Source: G963675935 sp963823895 (GTDB lineage Bacteria; Planctomycetota; Planctomycetia; Pirellulales; Thermoguttaceae). Taken from it: a DNA stretch of 64,000 bases. Below are positions 1 through 8,690 of this stretch, piece after piece. Within the stretch, counting starts at the first letter, position 1. Each line of letters begins with the position of its first letter. Both the position numbers and the translations under genes were made by a program. The stretch is from the NCBI GenBank assembly GCA_963823895.1, contig CAWGNG010000011.1:1-64000 (forward strand), read 5' to 3'. Under the pieces are notes generated by a model. The model did not search any database, was not told where the DNA came from, and saw only the letters and a program-made list of their open reading frames with translations.

Positions 1-62
1 AGGGAACGCCCTCCGCGGCGTTCCGGGCGGCGGAACGGGACGGAGCCCGTTCCCTACAGCGC
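1..62. repeat. Palindromic repeat, GGGACGGAGCCCGTTCCC family
   Basis: Contains the core aacgggacggagcccgttcc followed by ctacagcgc. The same core recurs at 42144-42179, where it is flanked on both sides (tgtagggaacggga and tcccgttccctaca in mirror). The neighbouring tract ttttgtttgtcaaaa at 81-95 also has a counterpart near 42104-42118. The element probably begins left of the window. Confidence 0.6.
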
Positions 63-146
63 CGGCATGTCGCCACCGGTTTTGTTTGTCAAAATCCATC
101 AGGACCGTTGTGCGGCAGATCAGTCAGGCTATTCTGACGCGACGCC

Positions 147-1478
147 TCATTCCGTCTGCTGGATCGCTCGGGCCAGCAACTCCGTCAGATCGGAGAGACG
201 GCGGAGTTCAGCCACCAGCCGCGGATGGGCGAAGATGCGGACGCGCTTCACGTAGTCGTCGAATTGCTCGGTGGCCAACGCGCGGATCACCGGCGAGACC
301 TCGCCCAACGGGCGGTAGCGGTCTTCCTTGGGGAAGTGGATTTCGACGTCGAATTGCACCTCGCGCGTTACCGGCGGGGCGTCGAAAAGCAGTTCGTGCG
401 GCGCCACCACCCGGCCGAGCGGCGTGCTGACGATGGCGGCGAAACGCTCGGCACAGGCCACAAGCCACGGATACGGCCGCCGCGCCAGCCGCTCGTAAAG
501 CTCGGCGTGCTCGACGAAGCTGTACTGGGCCAGCCGTTTATAGAGATGCCGCGCCGGTCCGAACAGCCCGTCGAGCAATTCGCCGGCGGGCCCTCCTGCG
601 CCGGCACGCTGCAATTCGTCGATCATCTCGTGCTCGGTCATGCGAAACAGCGCGTCGAGGTCGAGCAGTCCGTGCAGCAGATAGAACGCCCGTTGCAGCA
701 TCGCGGTGGCGGCGCGGACGCCGTGATGCCAGTAGACTTCGCTGAACATGACGTAGCGGGCGAAGACCATCAACTCGGCGGCGGTCTTGCCCTTGTCGGC
801 CACGGCCAGCCCATCGCCGGCCGCATTCAGACACAGGCTGCCCAGCAGCCGCTGCTGATCGAAATGCCGCCCGTAGGGAACGCCGGCATGAAGGCTGTCG
901 CGGAACAAGTAGTCCATCTTGTCGATGTCGATCGGCCCGGACAACATGCTGGCGAGGATCTTGCCGGCCGTGTCGCGCGGTTTCTCGCTCAACAGGGCGA
1001 CGACGTTGCGGGGATTGACGTCCCAGTCGTGCCGCAGCACGTCGGCGATCTCCCCTTCCAGCAGGAAACTGTTGGCGAACAGTTCGTGGCTCGGCACGCT
1101 CGGCAGCCGCATGTCTTCGATCGGATGGCAAAACGGCCAGTGGCCCAGGTCGTGCAGCAGGGCCGCGGCAATGAAAACCTCGACCTTGGCGGCATTGACG
1201 GCCCTGGCGAATCGCTCGTCGTGCGCGAGTTGCTTCAGGTACAACAGGGCCAGACGATACACGCCGAGGCAGTGCTCGAAGCGCGTGTGGATCGCCGCCG
1301 GATAGACCAACGACACCAGGCCCAATTGGCTGATGCGAGCCAGCCGGCGGAACTCGGCCGCGTCGATCAACTGCCGCACGCGCGGCGTCAGCGGCACGTC
1401 GACCTCCGGTGGAATTCGCACCAACGCCCGGCGGGTGTCGAGGGCGATGATCTCGGGGATTTCGAGGATTGTGGTCAT
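147..1478 (-). CDS. HD-domain phosphohydrolase (SAMHD1/dGTPase-like)
   Basis: Metal-dependent phosphohydrolase of 443 residues. The order of motifs fits the HD superfamily branch that includes dGTP triphosphohydrolases and SAMHD1: HTRFEH at residues 64-69, the HD doublet in HDLGHWPFCH at 109-118, and a late Asp in DIDKMDYLFRDS near 185-195. No signal peptide or membrane segment is visible, so it should be cytoplasmic. The true substrate (dNTP or another nucleotide) cannot be told from sequence. The start ATG has no Shine-Dalgarno, as with several genes here. It lies 19 bases downstream of the C45-type gene on the same strand and may be cotranscribed with it. Confidence 0.85.
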   Translation of the reverse strand: MTTILEIPEIIALDTRRALVRIPPEVDVPLTPRVRQLIDAAEFRRLARISQLGLVSLVYPAAIHTRFEHCLGVYRLALLYLKQLAHDERFARAVNAAKVEVFIAAALLHDLGHWPFCHPIEDMRLPSVPSHELFANSFLLEGEIADVLRHDWDVNPRNVVALLSEKPRDTAGKILASMLSGPIDIDKMDYLFRDSLHAGVPYGRHFDQQRLLGSLCLNAAGDGLAVADKGKTAAELMVFARYVMFSEVYWHHGVRAATAMLQRAFYLLHGLLDLDALFRMTEHEMIDELQRAGAGGPAGELLDGLFGPARHLYKRLAQYSFVEHAELYERLARRPYPWLVACAERFAAIVSTPLGRVVAPHELLFDAPPVTREVQFDVEIHFPKEDRYRPLGEVSPVIRALATEQFDDYVKRVRIFAHPRLVAELRRLSDLTELLARAIQQTE

Positions 1479-1497
1479 GAGAAATTCAGTGCGGGCT

Positions 1498-2661
1498 TCA
1501 GCGGCGGACAGCCGAAGCGACAGGGGGCTGTAAGAGCGGCTTCAGATCCAATCGGTGAAGCGGCTTGGCCGACGTGGGACCGGAGCCGATGTTCAGGTGC
1601 AAAACCAGCTTGGCCGGCTCGAAAACCATCGTCTGGATCGTGTGGCTCCCCTGGTTCACGGCGTGCAGCAGTCGGGCGACGTCGGCGACGCCGAGTTGCT
1701 TGATGTTGCGGCTGGTGGCGAGCGTTTCGTAGCGCGGGCACTTCGGGTTGGGAAATGCCATCGGGGCAAGCCGGTAGTGATTCGTGCAGTAGACCAGGCC
1801 GTCCTCCGGCTTGCGCACTCCGAGGTGTGTGGTCGTCAGTTCGTAAACGCCTTGTTGCTTCTGGTCGCAGACCAGGAGAAGCCCGTGGCCGGTGCGCGAG
1901 TGGCCGCGGATCCAACGGTCGAAGTCGTCGACCGAGCCGCAGGTCTCCATCACCTCGCGCGCGGCGACGGAGTAGGGCAGGCCGGCGGGATTGAAGCTGG
2001 GGGCGCCGTCGGCCGATTTCCGGGCCGTGTTGGCTCCCAACGTCAGGCCGTCCTCGTTCATGCCGCAGTTCGACGCCAGCACGCCCGGGAACGTGACCAT
2101 CGCGAACGCTTTTCTGCCCGTCGGACGATACACGATCACCAGACTGTACTCTTCGATCATGTCCGTAAATGGGAAGTCGCAATTCCGGCCGTAGAGCGTT
2201 CCGCCGGTCGCGCTCCGATCCGGGCTGACGATCAGGCCGGAACACCCCAAGAGGAGTTGCTCCAAATCGAACGCCGTGTTGCCCAGCACCACCAGATTGC
2301 GGTCGGCCCCGGAAGCCTTGACCATCGCTTCCAATTCGCTGCGGTATCGCTTGGGAAAGCGTTGATAGAGGGCTTCGGAGGCGGCGAAGATGACCGGAGA
2401 GATCTTGTCGAGGCCCTTCTTCTTGAGGAACTCGTCAAAGTGGGCGACCAATGGTAGCGACGGTTTCACCGCCAGCGCCCCGATCTGGCCGCCGATCTCC
2501 TCCGGCGTCCCGACCGCCGTCAGAACGGGCACACCGTTAATGTAACGCAGTTCGCCCTTGCCGTAACGTCCCTCGGGAAAGCGGAACGGCTCGGCGGCAA
2601 TGGCGGTGATCGAGCCGAGCGAGAGAATCGCAAGACAGTAGAGAGATCGCCGTAGACTCAT
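1498..2661 (-). CDS. C45-type autoproteolytic acyltransferase/hydrolase, secreted
   Basis: Protein of 387 residues with an N-terminal signal peptide (hydrophobic stretch about residues 6-22 ending AIAAEP). The core resembles the Ntn-hydrolase family of acyl-CoA:6-aminopenicillanic acid acyltransferase (peptidase C45). Cys140 in GCSG is the likely N-terminal nucleophile exposed by self-cleavage, and the conserved GRNCDFPF follows at 158-165. Members cleave or transfer amide-linked acyl groups; the physiological substrate here is unknown. The 120-residue stretch before the nucleophile fits the longer hydrolase-like subgroup. It is followed on the same strand by the HD gene. Confidence 0.8.
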   Translation of the reverse strand: MSLRRSLYCLAILSLGSITAIAAEPFRFPEGRYGKGELRYINGVPVLTAVGTPEEIGGQIGALAVKPSLPLVAHFDEFLKKKGLDKISPVIFAASEALYQRFPKRYRSELEAMVKASGADRNLVVLGNTAFDLEQLLLGCSGLIVSPDRSATGGTLYGRNCDFPFTDMIEEYSLVIVYRPTGRKAFAMVTFPGVLASNCGMNEDGLTLGANTARKSADGAPSFNPAGLPYSVAAREVMETCGSVDDFDRWIRGHSRTGHGLLLVCDQKQQGVYELTTTHLGVRKPEDGLVYCTNHYRLAPMAFPNPKCPRYETLATSRNIKQLGVADVARLLHAVNQGSHTIQTMVFEPAKLVLHLNIGSGPTSAKPLHRLDLKPLLQPPVASAVRR

Positions 2662-2761
2662 CAGTTATGGTCCTCACCGTTTAGCAGCCGCCGGTACGGC
2701 GGCTTCGAGGTACAAGGAAACCCGGGGCCCAGGTGCCGTCGGCCGCCAGACGTCGCCCCCG

Positions 2762-2790
2762 GCCGCGGGCCGTTGGCCCCCGGCTATTCT
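2762..2790. repeat. Palindromic repeat, GCCGGGGGCCAACGGCCCGCGG family
   Basis: The unit reads ccgcgggccgttggcccccggctattct. Its reverse complement recurs at 27684-27711 inside the methyltransferase gene. It lies in the short gap between two minus-strand genes. Confidence 0.6.
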
Positions 2791-2791
2791 G

Positions 2792-3496
2792 CTATAAATG
2801 TGCGCTCCAAATCGGGTCCATTCCCGCCGCCCAGCGAAGCAACAACGTGGCCACGAGATAGAACCCGCTGTGAAACAGGCCGTCGCCGAACTCCAGATCG
2901 AATGCGCCCATCGGCACCAGGGCGCCGACGCCGAGAAAGGGCAGGACGAAGAACCAGTTCCACACCTCTCCAGTAACGATGTAGCGCGACAAAATCGCAA
3001 ACGCGCCCCAGAGCGACGCATAGGCCCAGCCGCAGGCGGCCGACCGCAGGTAGAGCGACCGGCCGCGGAACGGCTCGAATTCGTCGTCGCGGAGCATTTC
3101 GTAAGCCGCGACGGCCAGGGGGGGTGAGATTAGCAGCAGCCCGACGGAGGCCGTGACAACAGCGTGGAAAACACCGACCCGGTCGACGTCGAACAAACCC
3201 GCGTGGCCGAGGCTCCACGTCACGGCCAGCACGCCCGCCACGCTTGCGGCAAGGATGGCCGCGGTCGTGGGCTTGAGCCTGACGTTCACGTGGGCGATGG
3301 GCTTGGTGATGAGTTTGCCCGTCGTGCTCTTGCCGCCGCCCCCAAACTCCTCGGGAGCGTGGACTTTGACCTCGGACTCCTTGGTGGGAACCTGAAGCGG
3401 GCGTTTGCAGTTGGGGCACGGCGCCGTCTTCCCCGCGTGCTTGTCGCTGACCTTGTAACTCTTCAGGCATCCGCGGCAAACGACGATGATCGACAT
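2792..3496 (-). CDS. Zinc-ribbon membrane protein, unknown function
   Basis: Protein of 234 residues if started at the ATG at 3496; a longer upstream frame exists but lacks family-like sequence. The N terminus carries a zinc-ribbon knuckle (CRGC at 8-11, then CPNC about 18 residues later), a feature common in planctomycete proteins that begin with a cysteine-rich head. A Gly-rich linker follows, and then about five hydrophobic segments from residue 75 to the C terminus. It is probably an inner-membrane protein with a cytoplasmic metal-binding head. I do not recognise a named family. It is divergent from the zinc-ribbon gene at 3728. Confidence 0.7.
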   Translation of the reverse strand: MSIIVVCRGCLKSYKVSDKHAGKTAPCPNCKRPLQVPTKESEVKVHAPEEFGGGGKSTTGKLITKPIAHVNVRLKPTTAAILAASVAGVLAVTWSLGHAGLFDVDRVGVFHAVVTASVGLLLISPPLAVAAYEMLRDDEFEPFRGRSLYLRSAACGWAYASLWGAFAILSRYIVTGEVWNWFFVLPFLGVGALVPMGAFDLEFGDGLFHSGFYLVATLLLRWAAGMDPIWSAHL

Positions 3497-3545
3497 GCGG
3501 CAACTCGAACCGGGGCCTGCTTCTCTGCGCGTTTCCGACAACGAA

Positions 3546-3612
3546 CGTACTCCTCTCGCTCCGCGAGAGGAATGCCCGGCACGAATCACTTCACGCGGAG
3601 CGTGAAGAGTAC
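3546..3612. repeat. Inverted repeat, CGTACTC/GAGTACG family
   Basis: The element starts cgtactcctctcgctccg and ends cgcggagcgtgaagagtacg, with two internal hairpins. A related element occupies about 46663-46713 (cgtactcatcacgctcc ... ggagcgtgacgagtgcg). It lies in the 230-base divergent gap that must also hold promoters for both flanking genes. Confidence 0.55.
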
Positions 3613-3727
3613 GGTTTGCCAGGATTATGTAGTGTCGCACATGACGACGGGCTGTCAAGGACGGCTTTTCTCGACAAATGGTTTGTCTCGCCTGTAACGG
3701 TGAGGTACGATCTGGTAGGAATCCCCC

Positions 3728-4453
3728 ATGATCGAGTTTCTCTGCCCGAATGGGCACAAAATTCGTTGTCAGGCGACCCAAGCGGGCAGAGCGGCGAAGT
3801 GCCCCCGCTGCGGGGTCAAGTTCCGCGTGCCCGACGCTGCCGATCAGAACCTGCCGAAGACGGGCGATTCCGACCCGAGCCTACCGCAGCCCGATTTCAC
3901 CGATTCGAGTGTCACGGGGAGACACGCCGCCGGAACGGCCGGCGCTGCAAAGGAGGCCGATTTCGAGTTCCTCTGCCCCAATGGGCATCGATTGCACGGA
4001 CCCGCGAGCCTTCAGGGACGCCCCGGCGAATGCCCCGAATGCGGTTCACGATTTCGCATCCCCACTTATGAGGACATTCCCGCCGAGGAGGAGACCGAGC
4101 AGGAGATCGGCCGCGGCCCGGCGGATGGACGAGAGGGATCGCAGATCGGCACAAGGGCGGCACAACCCGCCGCGGCACCCGACCGGGCGAGCACTGCGGA
4201 AACCACCGGCGCCGTGTTTGCCCGACTCTGGAACATGCGCCCGCAGGGAGCAACGATCGAACTTCGGCTGCGAAGCGGCGAGACGATCGTACCGGACCAG
4301 TTCCTCGCCCATGCCTCGGGGGAAAGCGGTCACGGCGTATTCACGACGCTCGAACCCAACTCGACGATTTCGCTGGTCGTCGTTCCCTGGGAAGCCGTCG
4401 ATCGCATGACCGTGCGTGGACTGAGTGAAGTGCCCAAGGAATTGGCGGGGTAG
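3728..4453 (+). CDS. Protein with two FLCPNGH zinc knuckles
   Basis: Protein of 241 residues with two tandem metal-binding modules of the same design. FLCPNGH then CPRCG lie at about residues 4-30, and FLCPNGH then CPECG at about 79-107. They are separated by a low-complexity acidic/Ser-rich linker. After a second disordered linker the C-terminal 70 residues look folded, with mixed hydrophobic strands and no recognisable motif. This head is widespread in planctomycetes, but its ligand and role are not established to my knowledge. Translation has no clear Shine-Dalgarno. It converges with the ACT-domain gene, leaving one base between stop codons. Confidence 0.75.
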   Translation: MIEFLCPNGHKIRCQATQAGRAAKCPRCGVKFRVPDAADQNLPKTGDSDPSLPQPDFTDSSVTGRHAAGTAGAAKEADFEFLCPNGHRLHGPASLQGRPGECPECGSRFRIPTYEDIPAEEETEQEIGRGPADGREGSQIGTRAAQPAAAPDRASTAETTGAVFARLWNMRPQGATIELRLRSGETIVPDQFLAHASGESGHGVFTTLEPNSTISLVVVPWEAVDRMTVRGLSEVPKELAG

Positions 4454-4454
4454 A

Positions 4455-4946
4455 TTATTCGTCCTCTTGCAGGTCGGCTTCGGTAATCATGGCGAAGCCT
4501 TTGTTGATCAGCGTGTCCTGGGCGATCTCGATATTGTCGACCATCAGGGCCACGGCAGCATGACCGCGGGGGCGAACCAGCAGGGGATACGCCTGGATGA
4601 TGTTGACCTCGGCCTGCAACAGGGCGGTGCAGATCTCCAACAGCGCCGAATGCCCGCTGGGGACTTCGACGCCGAGCAGGTCGCTCTCGACGATCGCCAA
4701 TCCGGCCCGTTCCAGGATTTCGCGTCCCTGCTCGGGATGGCTCACCAGCAGTCGGACCAGGGCGCACTCGGCCATATCGGAGATCGACAGCGCCACGATC
4801 CGCACGCGGCTCCCCTCGAATCGGCGAATCACTTCCAGCAGCTTCCCTACCCGATTCTCCAAGAAAATCGTAAACTGCCGAATTGCGGGGTAATTTCTGC
4901 CTCGCATGGTGGCAAAGCCGACGCCGGCCGATTCGTCGATACTCAT
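4455..4946 (-). CDS. Tandem ACT-domain protein
   Basis: Protein of 163 residues. An ACT domain starts near residue 22 (FTIFLENRVGKLLEV is the typical first strand and helix) and a second begins near 90 (LLEICTALLQAEVNIIQAYPLL). ACT domains bind amino acids or other small ligands and control enzymes. Stand-alone tandem forms like this resemble acetolactate-synthase small-subunit-like regulators, but no ilv gene is nearby. An alternative start lies at the internal Met of MRGRNYP, 14 codons in. The gene is divergent from the thioesterase. Confidence 0.8.
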   Translation of the reverse strand: MSIDESAGVGFATMRGRNYPAIRQFTIFLENRVGKLLEVIRRFEGSRVRIVALSISDMAECALVRLLVSHPEQGREILERAGLAIVESDLLGVEVPSGHSALLEICTALLQAEVNIIQAYPLLVRPRGHAAVALMVDNIEIAQDTLINKGFAMITEADLQEDE

Positions 4947-5044
4947 GGGATACCTCGAAGAAAAAGACCTTCCCGCCAGTGGATTACCCCACTATACGCT
5001 CGGCCGGGGTAGTTGAACAGACACCCGTCAAGAAAGACCCGCCC

Positions 5045-5434
5045 ATGCTACAACAACATGAAATCGAACTGCGAGTGCGATATCAGGAGACCGACCCGAT
5101 GGGGTTGCTGCACCATGCCACATATTTTACCTACTTTGAGATTGGCCGGACCGAGCTTCTCCGCGCCGCGGGCGGAAACTACCGCAAAATGGAAGCGGAG
5201 GGCACGTTGGTGGTCGTAGTGAAGGCCGAATGCAGTTTTCGCCGGCCGGCCCATTACGACAACCTCTTGCGGCTCCGCACCACGATCGTTCGCGTCACCC
5301 GGGCAAAGATCGAGCACCAGTACGAGCTATTTCGCGACGGCGAGTGCCTGGCCGTCGGCCACGTCACGCTGGCGGTAGTGGATCGCGACGGCAAGGTGCA
5401 GCCGGTGCCGGAGTGGATGGGGGGAGAGGGATGA
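5045..5434 (+). CDS. Acyl-CoA thioesterase, 4HBT/YbgC hotdog family
   Basis: Hotdog-fold thioesterase of 129 residues. The N-terminal signature RVRYQETDPMGLLHHATYFTYFE contains the catalytic Asp (TDPMG) and the conserved Tyr/Phe pattern of the 4-hydroxybenzoyl-CoA/YbgC branch. It should hydrolyse short acyl-CoA or acyl-ACP thioesters in the cytoplasm. The start at 5045 is chosen because the family begins immediately before the first strand; the longer upstream frame has no similarity to the family. The stop is followed by a repeat-rich 270-base gap. Confidence 0.88.
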   Translation: MLQQHEIELRVRYQETDPMGLLHHATYFTYFEIGRTELLRAAGGNYRKMEAEGTLVVVVKAECSFRRPAHYDNLLRLRTTIVRVTRAKIEHQYELFRDGECLAVGHVTLAVVDRDGKVQPVPEWMGGEG

Positions 5435-5590
5435 GGGATAAGAGATGGGGGGCAAGTTTAGCCGCGCCCAAAGGGAAGCGGCAATCCGGCAAAGCGACGG
5501 CCAGTGGTCGGCTTGCGGTCGTGAACGCTCGGATCGACTCGCCGTCGTTTCGAAATTCGCTATACTGGCGCATAAGGACCGGCGGGAAGA

Positions 5591-5634
5591 GGGGACTGTC
5601 CCGATTTTCGTTCGACGAAAATGGGACTGTCCCC
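5591..5634. repeat. Hairpin repeat R1, GGGGACTGTCCC ... GGGACTGTCCCC
   Basis: About 44 bp: two ggggactgtccc palindromes flank a small hairpin (ttttcgttcgacgaaaat). Two further copies of 45 bp lie at 26300-26344 and 26555-26599, both in frame inside the methyltransferase gene. The order (palindrome, A/T arm, variable loop, A/T arm, palindrome) is conserved in all three. Confidence 0.75.
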
Positions 5635-5708
5635 TTCGGAATTCGACAGTTATTGATTCGCCGGTCCTAAGCTCCCTAGGACTGGAAATCACACCAGGAA
5701 AACACGCT

Positions 5709-5972
5709 ATGTGCAACCCCACCCCGCTGCCGCCCAGCGCGATCGATCCGCAGCAACTCAAAGCGGCCCTGAAGGCATTTAAGAAACGATTGAAACTGAC
5801 CTGCCTCGACGATCAGTCGCGGATCGGCGTCGGGCCGATGAGCAGCGGCCGGGCATCGGGAATCGTCGGCATCACCCCGCCCGATCAATACCCTGACGCC
5901 GTTTGGGAGGAGTTGGCCCGACAGGGGAAACTTCGCCGGTCGGGAAACGGCTTGTACGAAATGCCGCGGTAG
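5709..5972 (+). CDS. Small conserved hypothetical protein
   Basis: Protein of 87 residues with a helix rich in Lys and Leu (residues 12-30, LKAALKAFKKRLKLT), then LDDQSR and a C-terminal segment with a winged-helix feel (YPDAVWEELARQGKLRRSGNGLYEMP). The start at 5709 follows a purine-rich tract after the R1 repeat. I do not recognise the family. It may be a small DNA- or RNA-binding protein, but that is only a guess from the basic helix. The stop is followed immediately by a palindromic repeat. Confidence 0.6.
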   Translation: MCNPTPLPPSAIDPQQLKAALKAFKKRLKLTCLDDQSRIGVGPMSSGRASGIVGITPPDQYPDAVWEELARQGKLRRSGNGLYEMPR

Positions 5973-5989
5973 GCCGCATTGCAGCGGGT

Positions 5990-6064
5990 GTCATGGCCAC
6001 GCTTGCGTGGCCATGCGGCGTGTTGGCAGGACTCATGCCCACGGCAAGCGTGGGCATGGCACCC
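5990..6064. repeat. Inverted repeat, CATGCCCACG...CAAGCGTGGGCATGGCACC family
   Basis: gtcatggccacgcttgcgtggccatg is followed by catgcccacggcaagcgtgggcatggcaccc. A second element of this type is at 24729-24803, between the DUF58 and moxR genes. Both lie between genes and can fold as long hairpins. Confidence 0.6.
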
Positions 6065-6092
6065 AGCCCGCGCTCCGCAAGTCGCGTTGCGA

Positions 6093-8276
6093 CTACTTCT
6101 GCCCCTTCTGCTTCTTCTCGGCGTCCTTCTTGTCTTTCGCAGCCTTTTCTTGGGCGGCCTTCTTTTCAGCAGCGGCTTTCTCTTCGGCGGCCTTCTTCTC
6201 TTTGGCAGCCTTTTCCTGAGCGGCTTTCTCCGCAGCCGCCTTCTCTTCGGCCGCCTTCTTCGCAGCGGCAGCCTTTTCTTCCGTCGCTTTCTTCTCCGCG
6301 GCGGCTTTCTCCTTGGCTGCCTTTTCCTCAGCGGCCTTCTTCTCCGCGGCGGCTTTCTCCGCAGCCGCCTTCGCTTCGGCCGCCTTCTTCGCGGAAGCAG
6401 CCTTATCTTCCGCCGCCTTCCTCTCCGCAGCGGCTTTCTCGGCAGCAGCCTTCTCCTTGGCAGCCTGTTCCTCAGCGGCCTTCTTTTCCTTGGCCGCCTT
6501 TTCCTCGGCAGCCTTCTTCTCGGCGGCGGCTTTCTCCGCGGCGGCTTTTTCCGCGGCGGCCTTCTCTTCGGCTGCGTCCCTTTGGGCGGCTATCTTTCTT
6601 GCGGCTTCGAGGATCGACGGCGAAAGCCGGCCCGACATCAGCTCGTACATCGACGCAAGCACGACGTCGGTCGGCAAGCAGTAGGTCTCGGTGCGGCCGG
6701 CGTGGGAGATGTTCACCCCCACGATCTTGCCGCTGAGATCGACCACCGGCCCGCCGCAATCGATGGGCCGCACAACCGTATCGTGTTGCAGGACGGCGGG
6801 GAAATTGTCGGATCGTCCGCTTACCCCAACACCCATCGCGTTCATCTGCGTCTGCCGGTCGAGTCCCGGCGAGGCGAATTTGATCATTTTGATCGCGAAT
6901 TCGAGGGTCCGCTTGCCGCGTATGACCGTAAGGTGAATCGTCTCGCCCGGCTTATGCCGCCGCAACAGATTGCGCAGTTCCATGACGCTGGGAGCGCTCT
7001 GGCCGTTGATTTGCGTGATGATGTCCTGCGGCTTCAACCCCGCCGCCTCCGCGGGACTTCTTGGAAGGACTTCTTCGATGATCGCCTTATCGTCTCTCTC
7101 GGCAAGTCGGATGCCGATCACTCCGCCGATGGGCGGAATCGACCGCCGCGGAACGCTGACGATGCCCACTGCCAACGGGTCATCCTCCATTCCGGCGGTG
7201 ACCAGCCATTGACCGACCGTCGGTTGCAAGGGGTTCCAGGGAATGATCGGCAGATTGAGGGCGTCGATCTTCAGCATCGCCAAGTCGAGATGCGGATGGA
7301 TGCCGACGATTCGTGCCTCCAATTCGCGGCCGTCGCGAAGCCGGCAGGTGATTTTCCCCCTTGGCTTGATCTCGACGGCTGACGCCAGGATTTCACTGGC
7401 TTTGGTCAAGATCCAACCATCGGGGCCGACGATTGTTCCCAAGGCGACGTCCTGCCCGTCGCACTTGATGCGAACCACGCACTGGTTCGCGGCCTGCACA
7501 ACCTGGCGGAAGGGCGTTTTCACGTCCGGCCCGTTGCGGCCGGGCAACACCGGCTGCACCGCCTGGCTCTTGAGCATCTGATCCCACATCTCGCGGAAGG
7601 TATTCACCGGGACGTGCAGGTTCACGTCGGTGGGATTCATGATGCGGCTGTTGATGCCGATCACCTTTCCTTCGAGGTCCACCAGCGGCCCGCCCGAATC
7701 GCCGCCGACCAACGGGCAGTCGGTCTGGATCATACTCTCGCTTTTCTGCAAGATGCGGCCGACGCGAACCACCGGCGGACGCCCCGGGGAATAGCCCAGC
7801 GGGTGGCCGATGGCCAAGCACCACATACCGGGCTTCAGTGCATCGGAGTCGCCCAACGGGACGAAAGGCCACTTGCCCGGCTCGGTAATCTTCATCAGCC
7901 CGGCGTCGGCCCCGGCGGACAGGCCGAGCGTAATGCCTTTGACCTTCTTGCCGTCGGCAAGATAAAAGGTGACGGCCTGGCCCGGCTTGCCGACAACGTG
8001 GCCGGCGGTCATCACGATCCCATCTTCGCTGACGATCACGCCGCTGCCGGCGGCGCCGCCGATCTGGATGCCCACTACCGCGGGCAACACTTTATGCACG
8101 ACGGCCTGAATCTGCGTTTGCAGGGCCTGGAATCCGGCCAAGTCCTTCGGCTCCTGCAGAGCCGCGGCACTCGGGGCCGCCAGCGACGGCTCAATCAGCC
8201 CAGGGGAAAGCAGCAGCCCGGCGGCCACAATGGCCAGGGCGACGGAGAGAGACCTGAAAGACTTGGGAAATCTCAT
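6093..8276 (-). CDS. HtrA/DegP-like serine protease with long Ala/Glu/Lys tail
   Basis: Exported trypsin-fold protease of 727 residues. A signal peptide covers residues 1-34. The first protease domain keeps the full triad: His93 (TAGHVV), Asp124 (AGADAG) and Ser194 (GGDSGGPL). A PDZ domain follows (EEVLPRSPAEAAGLKPQDII). Two further protease-like segments are degenerate: TKASEI replaces the TAGH motif, and DCGGPVVD has Cys in place of Ser near the PDZ end. The last 165 residues are almost only Ala, Glu and Lys in KAAEEKAAAEK-like heptads, predicting a long TolA-like coiled coil. It should act in the periplasm in protein quality control. The tail may span or scaffold, which is inference. Confidence 0.85.
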   Translation of the reverse strand: MRFPKSFRSLSVALAIVAAGLLLSPGLIEPSLAAPSAAALQEPKDLAGFQALQTQIQAVVHKVLPAVVGIQIGGAAGSGVIVSEDGIVMTAGHVVGKPGQAVTFYLADGKKVKGITLGLSAGADAGLMKITEPGKWPFVPLGDSDALKPGMWCLAIGHPLGYSPGRPPVVRVGRILQKSESMIQTDCPLVGGDSGGPLVDLEGKVIGINSRIMNPTDVNLHVPVNTFREMWDQMLKSQAVQPVLPGRNGPDVKTPFRQVVQAANQCVVRIKCDGQDVALGTIVGPDGWILTKASEILASAVEIKPRGKITCRLRDGRELEARIVGIHPHLDLAMLKIDALNLPIIPWNPLQPTVGQWLVTAGMEDDPLAVGIVSVPRRSIPPIGGVIGIRLAERDDKAIIEEVLPRSPAEAAGLKPQDIITQINGQSAPSVMELRNLLRRHKPGETIHLTVIRGKRTLEFAIKMIKFASPGLDRQTQMNAMGVGVSGRSDNFPAVLQHDTVVRPIDCGGPVVDLSGKIVGVNISHAGRTETYCLPTDVVLASMYELMSGRLSPSILEAARKIAAQRDAAEEKAAAEKAAAEKAAAEKKAAEEKAAKEKKAAEEQAAKEKAAAEKAAAERKAAEDKAASAKKAAEAKAAAEKAAAEKKAAEEKAAKEKAAAEKKATEEKAAAAKKAAEEKAAAEKAAQEKAAKEKKAAEEKAAAEKKAAQEKAAKDKKDAEKKQKGQK

Positions 8277-8471
8277 TGCGGTCCAGCACTTCAGAGGGGT
8301 GCGAGTCTAGGAAATATGTACCGGCTACGCAGCCTTTGCCGGAGCGTTCAGTATGATTAAAGCCCGACCAAAATGCAAGCGACAGATACCACGCTAAACC
8401 GCGGAACCGGGAACCAAGTTGATGGCTGGCGTGGATTCCGCTAGAATCGAGCAGAGGCATTCTGGCGGGAA

Positions 8472-8690
8472 ATGAACACGGCCACGAGCGTTCCACTTTC
8501 TCCCGAACAGCAGCAAGCCCTCGATCAATCGGCGGGCCACCTGCTCTACGTCACCGACCCGCGCACGAGCGCCGCCTACTTCCTCATTCCAGCGGATCAA
8601 TACGAGAGTGTCCGCGAGGTTCTTGAAGACAAGCAAGTCCAGCAGGCTGTTCGTTCCACCGCGATGCGCAATGCGGTCTCGCTTGGGTAG
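8472..8690 (+). CDS. Small protein, antitoxin-like appearance
   Basis: Protein of 72 residues. The stretch VTDPRTSAAYFLIPADQYESVREVLED resembles the small beta-hairpin plus helix of many planctomycete proteins annotated only as hypothetical, and is reminiscent of Phd/YefM-type antitoxins. There is no convincing toxin next to it: the following genes are on the opposite strand. It converges with the gene ending at 8691, with no spacer between stop codons. Function unknown. Confidence 0.6.
   Translation: MNTATSVPLSPEQQQALDQSAGHLLYVTDPRTSAAYFLIPADQYESVREVLEDKQVQQAVRSTAMRNAVSLG

Noticed and set aside
225..1703. Long plus-strand ORF (492 codons) opposite the HD gene
   Set aside because: It mirrors the minus-strand HD and C45 genes, has His/Gln/Arg-rich composition typical of antisense frames in GC-rich DNA, and no family motif.
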